From NCBI RefSeq assembly GCF_902459465.1, contig NC_047062.1, positions 22,077,919 through 22,141,918 of the forward strand: DNA of 64,000 bases, in the 5' to 3' direction. Position 1 is the first letter of the stretch. Every line of letters begins with the position of its first letter. Positions 57,901 through 64,000 of this stretch are shown one piece after another. Below the pieces are notes generated by a model that made no database searches, had not been told where the DNA came from, and was given only the letters and a program-made list of their open reading frames with translations. This stretch comes from Asterias rubens (lineage: Eukaryota > Echinodermata > Asteroidea > Forcipulatida > Asteriidae). The position numbers and the translations under genes were made by a program.

Positions 57901-60900
57901 ATGTGTATTAGCAATTCAGATGATCTCTTTTATACAGCCCGCACAAAGATCCTGGTTTTTCCACTCTTATAACATAACCAAATATGTTTTCTTGTGTAGG
58001 GTGCCATAGACGGCTGCAATCAGGGCTTTGCAAAGCTTTGCTCCAGACTGCTGGCCAGTCAGCAACCCAAACTACAGTCCCTACCCAAGATCGTACTGGA
58101 TAAGGTGCTTGGGTTAGTCACCAATGAAGCAGCGGAATCATCATTCACAAAGAAAAGTGCAGGGCTGCCTCTGTTGGTAGAATCCATTGTCAGTGCTGAG
58201 CCAAGAGGACGAGAGGTACGCCGATTACATTTTCTTTTTGTGTATTGCCTCTTTAGATGTGAGCAATCAGTTGTGTTGTAGTGAAGTCAAACTTGACTGA
58301 AACAACTCCGTAGATTAACTCTAATGAAGAGTTAATCTACAGCCTGATGTAGCACATGCTGTTTTCTGTTGAAATAAAGATTGATTTTGGGGGTTATATT
58401 GATTTTGTGGTTTATATTGAAATAAAGATTGCATAAAGCCAGACTTGGGCCCATTTTTCATGGAGCTGTTTAAGCATAAAGAAAAGCTAACAGCAGCAAC
58501 ATTAAATATTTATATTTTTGTTACTATTATGGTTTTCCGTTCTTGTCCATGCAACAGAGACCGCTCCTAGCGTATACCATGGACAGCCTCATGAAGATAG
58601 CATCTCAGCCACTCCCCTTGGACCCCTCAGACAAACAGGACCTTCCCCAATCCCATGCCTTAAACATCCTAATGGAACTCTTTCGCTGCTCGTCTGTCGG
58701 CACTGACATATTAAGACATTGCTCTGAAGCAGTCAAATTGGCCATAGGTGGATTCGCATCACCCTGTTGGACAATAAGAAATGGCTCAATGAGGCTTTTT
58801 GGTGAGTTTGTTGTTTGCTAGGGCAGTCGGGTTGGCATAAGGGTATATTTCCTTGCCTTTCTTGCCAGGGCCACTAAATGGGTTTTCAGTCCCTATGGGT
58901 GTTTCTTGAATACTTCTTTGGGGTTTACCTACCACTAAAACTGTCTTCTCTCCAGGGTGTTCTTGGCTAATGAAATGATTAAGTTCGCGCTCCTGAGTAT
59001 CCTCCCTTTCACAACCAGAATTAATAAATAAATAAATACAATAATACAAATCTTGTACGAAAACTAAATCATTCCTGTACACAAAGTAAAGCAAATATGT
59101 TTGATTCTGGTAACCTTTACATCAAGTCTGGACTGATTTTGCACAAGTTAGTTTCAATCAATAACAAACTTTAAATGTAATTTTTATTCCTGTGTACTAT
59201 TTCTATCAAAAGGATTTAGTTAAAATAAGTTTTCTTCATTATTTCATTACTCTCCACAAAGGCACTTTAACTAATCGCATCTTTGGACAAAAGAAAGTGC
59301 AAGATGAGCACTCCCAGGTCAACGCCATGTCTGCCGCCACCTTCTTCCGTAGCTATCCGGATCTCCAAGAATTCCTTCTGAATGAGGTTGGGAAGTTTGA
59401 TACCAGCATAAGAAAAGAGCAGAGCATAGACGTAGAAGACATGGGAGAGGAAAATGCCAATGTAGGACAGCCAATCACCACAGGGAGAAGTGGAGGAGGG
59501 AAGTCAGAGGATAAGAATGGATTCGAAGACGTTCAAGAAGAAATGAGACCAGGATGTGATATTGGCAGATTATTTCTTCATCCAAGTCTGCATCCTGTAC
59601 TTACTCTACTCTCCAAACTCGGCCCTGGAGTGGGCAATGAAGATAATGAGTAAGTTTTGTTGTAGCAAGGAAGACATGTTGTTTGACAGCCATGTTCTTT
59701 TTGAAATGCTAGGCCAAATTTGTATAAATCTTTTTTTGAAACCACATACTACAGCCTTTAGCTTGTTCATTTCATCTTGTTAATTCTCTCTGTCATTGCC
59801 ATTTAGAGATTAATAATAACACGTTGTTATATAATGCATTGCGCTTGACATAAGTGCCCTGGTCATTGGATCAATAACATTCCTGAAATCTTTCTCAACT
59901 CCCTGGGGAGTATACAGCCCTGGACTGCTATGGCGCTCCAAAGGCTTTTTTATATACAATAGCAGCATCTACCCTCATAGGTACCCATTTATACCCCTGG
60001 GTGAAGAAAAGCAATAAGAGTAAAGCATTTTGCTTAAGGACACAAGTGTCACGACTGGGATTCGAACCCACACTCCGATGAAACCTATGAAATATCCAGA
60101 GTACTATCCAGAGGAAACCAACCATATATTAAGAAATAATTATGTGTATTTCACAGGTTACTGTCTGCATTCTTGGAGCCAGTGAGACGTCTTGCAAGCA
60201 GTCCAATCTACCCAGTGCGTGAGCTAGCAGCCCGTTCCCTGGTCCCCCTCATACCACAGAGTCAGATGTCCAATCAGATGATTGAGATCATTGATAATCT
60301 ACCAATAGAGGCTGGAGCCGTCAGAGCTTTCAACCGTCTCCATGGAGATTTACTGCAGCTGGAGAAGTTGTTTGAAGCTGCCGTCCAAAATAGAAGGTAT
60401 GGGGTTGTGACGCATTATTTGATTTACTGATTTCTTGTTGGGAAGGTCTCCTAAATTAGTGCCAATAAAAACTTTTGGTTAAAAGCCAACATTTCACTTG
60501 GTCATGTAGTTATGTAAAAGATATCAGTTTTTATGCACTTAAAATTGGATATGAGAAGCGTTACTGCAGTAACGCTTCTCAGATTATGATAGGAGAAGCG
60601 TTACTGCAATCTCAGATTGTGTATTCCTGTTAGGGATTATATTCGCTCTGGATTTTCGGTGAACTTTCTGAATGTTTTTCAACAATGTAGCGAGAAATAA
60701 AATACTACAATTTACAGTGAATATTGTCGTTCAATTTTCAATTACGTCTTTTATCATTCAAAGACATTTTTTAGCATTATGTTTAGCACATCTTCATAAC
60801 ATATTGCCATGAATGCTATATTGCAAAACTATTAGCTTACAATTGTCTGTTTTGTTTTGTTTTGTTTCCAGTATCCAAAAGGAAGACCTCATTACCATCC

Positions 60901-63875
60901 AGGCCAAGCTGGCTGCCAGAACATGGATAGCTGGTTTTACTAACCCATGTGCTCTCATTAGAGCAGTGTTTGTCAATCTGACCATGGCTGTCATATCAGA
61001 GTGTGAGAAGACTTGTGCTGATTCAGGGGCCACACAGTTGCTGTCTGACATGAGTAATACAGCGACTGAGTACTTTGAAGGTATTCAACCATTCCAGGTA
61101 AAAAAAACAGCCAATCCAATTCACTCAAATGACAAAAGAAATATACTCAAATAGTATCAAAAACGTTTGGAACTATGTTATATTATGCAAAATAGGCTAC
61201 CTGCTGCTAGATCAACCTAGCTTACCTCTTTTTACCCTGGGCCAATATGATAGACCTGCTGAACTCAAAATCTATTGAATGCAGAAAATGCTTAGCAGAA
61301 ACAGGTTACCAGCTAAAAGACAAAGTAATGTTTATTATTTGTTTGTGTTTATCAAATTATTAATTTAATCTGTCTGTATTAATTTTTTTACGTTGACTGC
61401 TGTATTACTGAACCACATTAATTAATTTTATTTTACATATTTTACTTGCAGGTTGGCTTAGCTACTTTAAACAGGGTCATGACAACTGCTCGATTGACCT
61501 TTTCATCATTGACCTCTGAACCTTCAACGTCCAATCTTGCTGCTACAGCTCAGATGCTTTTGACATCGAAGGACTTGGACATAAAATTAGCAACTCTTAA
61601 TTGCTTGCAATCGTATGGTTTGGAATTTCTTCAAACTGGAGCTGTTTCGAGACTCATCGAAGAGTTAACAAACTTGGTTACGAATTCGGAATTGGAATCC
61701 ACATGTTTAGAGAAAGTGCTGACACTGTGGGTAGACTTGAAGAATGGAGAGGACAAGGAAGAAATATCCAGCTGTGATTGGTCACCCTTGTGGGAAACTC
61801 TAACCAGATTGGCTGATGGTGAAAGGGGGAGTGGCTTGTGTGGTGCTGCACTGCCTGCTATTGGTCAGATGCTTCTGTGCCATATGCAGTCAAACACAGA
61901 CAGGTATGTAAATGACAATAACAGTTTCTGTCTTCGTTTGTTGAGTTGTTTAAGGCCTATTCCCGGCTATAGGGACGGCTGCAGCTAGATTTCCACATCA
62001 TCATGCATTGAAGTATAGGACATCCTTGCCAGCACCCTTGGCAACAACAAAGCCATAGCTGTAGTTGCAATTCATATATACCCCGATACTGAACTTTAAA
62101 AAGACAGTGTGAACTATGTAGATAAATGCAGTCAGGTTATAAATCTACATAGATGGTTACACCATAAAATATGCAGATTTGTTTTGGTGACCATTTGATA
62201 CTTAAAATAAACTGGATAATTGACTTGATAATGGACCTTACTTGATAAATGAACAAAGAGTCAACCATTTTTCTTATTCCCTTATACAGTTGGCAATTCA
62301 TTGGTCAGTGGTGTGCCTGGATGGTTACGTACAGTGATCCCTCTCAGAGTGAGACGATCCGATTGGCTGTTGTGAAGTCAGTCAGGATTGCTGCAGCATT
62401 GGTGTGGAGGAAAATAGCTGATGAGCATACAGAGGATAGACTTGAGACATCCCTTGAGTAAGTTTGTTTCAATCATCCATTGTGAAGGAATGATATAAGG
62501 TTAGGTTTGTGGTTACATCATGTGAAAATCTCTTTCGAGTAGTGTTGTTTATGAAAAGAACCAGTGGTTGAAAAAAGAACTTTTCATAAACTTTTCAAAT
62601 TTTCGATTAGTACACTCTGACCCTTTTGCTTTAGTGGATCGAGGGGACTTCTCGTTCTTAACTTCACTACCACTTTTGTAAAAAGCGCTATATAAGGTTA
62701 TTATTATTATTATTACCGCGGAGTTCTTAATGGGAGACTTTCTGGGACGATAGAGGGCAGCAGACTTACCGGGTAAATCCATTGTTCTCAGAATTATGCG
62801 CATGTTCAGAACTACGTAAACAATGGAAATTTACCCGGTATGTCTGCTGCCACCTAGCGTTGGAAAGTCTCCTATTGGTCTCAATGTTTCGACTAGTTCG
62901 CTTTAGTCATCATCAGTAGTCCCCTTCTGCACAGGTAGAAATTAAAAAGCAGGATAGTTTTTTCAGAACTGAAAACTCTCCCGAATTCTGAAAATCAACT
63001 CCGGGGTATTGTAATATTAAGCAAGACAAGTTCTCAAATGAATAACAATCCACCTACCAGGTAGACACACATGGTGTTACTGCAAATCAAATATATAATT
63101 TAAATCTTGTGAACAAAATTTTCCAAAGTTATTTGGCATTTTCTTATCAAATAAATTTTGTTTGCAAATTTCTTTACCCTTGCAGTCTGATGAATGTTGT
63201 GCTATGCCTCCTTCAAGATGAAGCCCAAGGCATTCGTCTTGCAGCTGCAAGATTTGTCTCTCAACGTTTACCAAGAGGGGCCAGTTGTCCTCAGTTCAAA
63301 CTTCTTCACAGTAATGCTGCACAGCAGGTCAGTGTATAGCGATTTTCAATTGTTACACAAGGAGGGTCTATGAACGAGCCCATACCAATTGTTTTTGAAG
63401 CCACCTGAATACTAGGCTTGGTGCAAGCCATTCTTGTGGATTCGGTAAACACTATAAAACCATAGGGCTTACCATACACTCAACACTGCACACATTGCCA
63501 CTATTGCACCAATAGATGGCATTCTCTGGAAGCCGTGAACCCGTCGGCAAGTTTTGTGTGATGTGGTGGGAGATCTGGGCAGAATCTTCACAGCGCCCGC
63601 TATTGTTGGATAGTAATGTGCACGCAGAGGGAATCGCGATAGTTGAGTGATAATGAACAGTCACGCTTGCACCAAGACTACCTAAAACATGAAAATGTCT
63701 GACATGGGTTGTTTACTCAAGTAACTTTTTGTTTCTTCTCCCAATTGTAGGTTCTTATCAACTACATTTGCACGATGTTCTCCTGGTCTTCAAGATTCAT
63801 GTCTTTAGCGCTTTGCCTTCTGCTGGGATCATTAGACGTATATGGTACTGTCAACCAGCAGCATTCTTCTACATG
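45988..63875 (+). CDS. THADA: THADA, tRNA 2'-O-methylation scaffold (3' end beyond window)
   Basis: Coding exons: 45988-46151, 47229-47469, 48055-48175, 48689-48867, 49140-49283, 49872-49989, 50351-50517, 50919-51009, 51437-51681, 52131-52468, 52970-53162, 53569-54139, 54546-54609, 55050-55274, 55780-55964, 56435-56823, 57401-57541, 58000-58215, 58558-58801, 59262-59649, 60157-60396, 60872-61097, 61452-61903, 62290-62457, 63186-63327, 63751-63875. All junctions keep frame, for 1,925 codons plus two bases. THADA/Trm732 is a HEAT-like helical scaffold that supports FTSJ1/Trm7 methylation of tRNA position 32; animal THADA is also linked to energy storage. Family landmarks are a W-H-V-K-G-R-Y segment in exon 10, a D-S-L-S-L-L-C-C then K-S-E-L-P segment and F-P-G-A-C-Y in exon 12, K-K-S-A-G-L-P (residues 1243-1249) in the DUF2428 region, and T-N-R-I-F-G-Q-K-K-V-Q-D-E-H-S in exon 20. 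Human THADA is about 1,953 aa, and this copy still lacks roughly the last 200, so it is longer. An acidic D-D-D-D-Y-D insert lies in exon 16. The start is the first ATG in frame; exon 1 is weakly conserved. Confidence 0.93.
46463..46829. repeat. family D MITE, copy 2
   Basis: 367 bp in THADA intron 1, collinear with 18649-19007 and with the same TTAAAGCCATTGGACAC ends. It has a short insertion of TTTA-type sequence near 46635. Confidence 0.9.
49309..49557. repeat. family B MITE, copy 4 (diverged)
   Basis: In THADA intron 5. GGGCCCAATTATGTGGCTCT at the left, GAGCCATCAAAATGGGCC at the right, with CTGCTTACCG and CGCTTACCGTAGAC mirrored inside. It belongs to a subtype shared with 10620-10735. 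Confidence 0.75.
50030..50320 (+). repeat. tRNA-derived SINE, copy 2
   Basis: In THADA intron 6. The B box GGGTTCGTTTCC lies near 50072. The body has GCGTTGGTTCTCTC, CCCCCTGGTCATATAATGG and GAACACGTTGTAGCTGCG, and ends ATTCAGCTTCTCAGCTG. It is the same family as 7557-7855. Confidence 0.75.
51690..51905 (+). repeat. SINE with GCAGTCGGGTTGG head
   Basis: In THADA intron 9, starting 10-15 bases after the exon 9 donor. It reads GGGCAGTCGGGTTGGTTCAG then a degenerate B box, and ends with TTCAGTCCCTACGTGACTAC. A second partial copy with GGGCAGTCGGGTTGGCATAA is at 58820-58990 in intron 19, also just after a donor. Confidence 0.6.
52545..52860 (+). repeat. tRNA-derived SINE in THADA intron 10
   Basis: The head AGCGGTCTAGTTCACCGGAC is followed by a perfect B box GGTTCGAATCCC at 52608-52619. 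The body has GGAGGGTAGTGCAATCTGC and GGTAACCCTGTTTCACTCC. The acceptor stem does not pair, so this is not a tRNA gene. Confidence 0.7.
56965..57250 (+). repeat. tRNA-derived SINE in THADA intron 16
   Basis: The head TGGCCGAGGGGGTAAGAGC resembles an A box, and the B box GGTTCGAGTCC lies near 57034. The body has TTGCTGGGTCCTTTGGATG and GGACGTAAAGCCATTGG. The region to 57400 holds nothing else recognisable. Confidence 0.72.
57740..57860 (-). repeat. tRNA-derived SINE remnant in THADA intron 17
   Basis: Minus-strand head: TTTGAACCAACGTCCTCC is a B-box complement and TCTTACCAACTGAGCG an A-box complement. GGGGTTGCACAAAGAAAA on the tail side recurs at 4770, 5030 and 31605, so this is the commonest SINE of the window. 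Confidence 0.68.
58310..58340. repeat. 13-bp perfect hairpin in THADA intron 18
   Basis: GTAGATTAACTCT, a 5-base loop, then the exact mirror AGAGTTAATCTAC. No T run follows. It lies close to two direct copies of TTGAAATAAAGATTG. Confidence 0.7.
59840..60115 (-). repeat. tRNA-derived SINE in THADA intron 20
   Basis: Shares GTGCCCTGGTCATTGG, CCCTGGGGAGTATACAGCCC and GCGCTCCAAAGG with 15700-15930. The minus-strand B-box complement is GGGATTCGAACCC at 60056. This copy is fuller, with CATAGGTACCCATTTATACC in the middle. Confidence 0.75.
60553..60580. repeat. 28-bp perfect palindrome with scattered relatives
   Basis: GAGAAGCGTTACTG and its exact mirror with no spacer. The half word GAGAAGCGTTACTGCA recurs at 60593, near 29425, and as GAGAAATGTTACTGCA near 55490. 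Each of these is next to AATCTGAGA/TCTCAGATT and a TAATAGGAAAACACA-type word, so these are pieces of one dispersed repeat. Confidence 0.75.
62600..62720 (+). repeat. retroelement 3'-tail-like fragment with TTA microsatellite
   Basis: GTAAAAAGCGCTATATAAGG followed by about six ATT units in THADA intron 24. This form, a GCGC-containing tail then a trinucleotide run, is typical of invertebrate non-LTR or SINE ends. It is immediately followed by the MITE at 62728. Confidence 0.55.
62728..62879. repeat. ATGGGAGACTTTC inverted-repeat element, copy 2
   Basis: The left arm GGGCAGCAGACTTACCGGGT and mirrored right arm ACCCGGTATGTCTGCTGCC lie inside outer ends AATGGGAGACTTTC and GAAAGTCTCCTATT. Better preserved than 43821-43943. 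Confidence 0.85.
63413..63680. repeat. TAGGCTTGGTGCAAGC MITE
   Basis: 268 bp in THADA intron 25, with TAGGCTTGGTGCAAGC at the left and GCTTGCACCAAGACTA at the right. The interior has CATTGCCACTATTGCACC and GCGCCCGCTATTG. One copy in the window. Confidence 0.75.
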
Positions 63876-63905
63876 GTAAGTTTGTGTGGAAATGTTTGCA
63901 ACAAT

Positions 63906-64000
63906 GAAGCCTGGTTCATACTTCATGCGAATTTGATGTGAATTTGACGTCACAATTCTCCTTTCGCAGCGATATTCACAAGTAAGTTGAGCAGAGTTGA
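63906..64000. repeat. family A MITE cut by the window edge
   Basis: Starts GAAGCCTGGTTCATACTTC, then TGCGAATTTGATGTGAATTTG, GACGTCACAATTC and GAGCAGAGTTGA, matching 104-289 in order. It follows the THADA exon 26 donor by 30 bases. Confidence 0.7.

Overview
This window is animal nuclear DNA, most probably from an echinoderm and, from the repeat families, a sea star (inference; no species marker was seen). It is AT-rich. The genes are built from short exons with canonical GT-AG introns, and the spaces between them are packed with short palindromic elements and tRNA-derived SINEs. Typical repeat ends are GGGCCCAATTTCATA, TTAAAGGAACACG and GACACTGGACACTATTGG. No bacterial, viral or autonomous transposon gene was recognised.

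All five genes read on the plus strand. (1) A TMEM179 homologue, 3226-8156, has 5 coding exons and encodes a 221-aa four-helix membrane protein. (2) An RNF8-type RING E3 ligase, 14020-18208, has 4 coding exons and encodes 631 aa. It has a basic, coiled-coil N-terminal part, no visible FHA domain and a very acidic tail. Its promoter side is a long inverted repeat in which a putative noncoding first exon and its splice donor exist in two mirror-image copies. (3) DHTKD1 (2-oxoadipate dehydrogenase E1), 22407-35774, has 21 coding exons and encodes 924 aa. It appears complete with every frame intact. (4) A small single-pass membrane protein of 104 aa, 43470-44362, resembles SMIM26. (5) THADA, from 45988 to beyond the right edge, has 26 coding exons in view, about 1,925 codons, with the 3' end missing. 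The genes have unrelated roles: membrane protein of unknown role, ubiquitin signalling, mitochondrial lysine/tryptophan catabolism, a small probably mitochondrial protein, and a tRNA anticodon-loop methylation scaffold. I see no pathway logic in the cluster.

Region by region: 1-3225 holds a MITE, sequence resembling the 3'UTR of an upstream gene, homopolymer runs and palindromes. 8157-13018 is TMEM179 3' flank with a degenerate minisatellite and a TTTG/TCTG microsatellite. 13019-13868 is the inverted-repeat promoter of the RING gene. 18209-22406 is 3' flank with nested TTAA-ended MITEs and the DHTKD1 promoter area. 35775-42780 holds a 460-bp MITE with a clear target-site duplication and an array of about six 69-bp units, each an imperfect palindrome. 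44363-45987 is spacer before THADA. Introns carry many SINE and MITE copies, a dense AACCAGTT element and a roughly 35-bp minisatellite.

Exon boundaries were set by hand from open frame, splice consensus and recalled similarity to the human proteins. No alignment or search was run.
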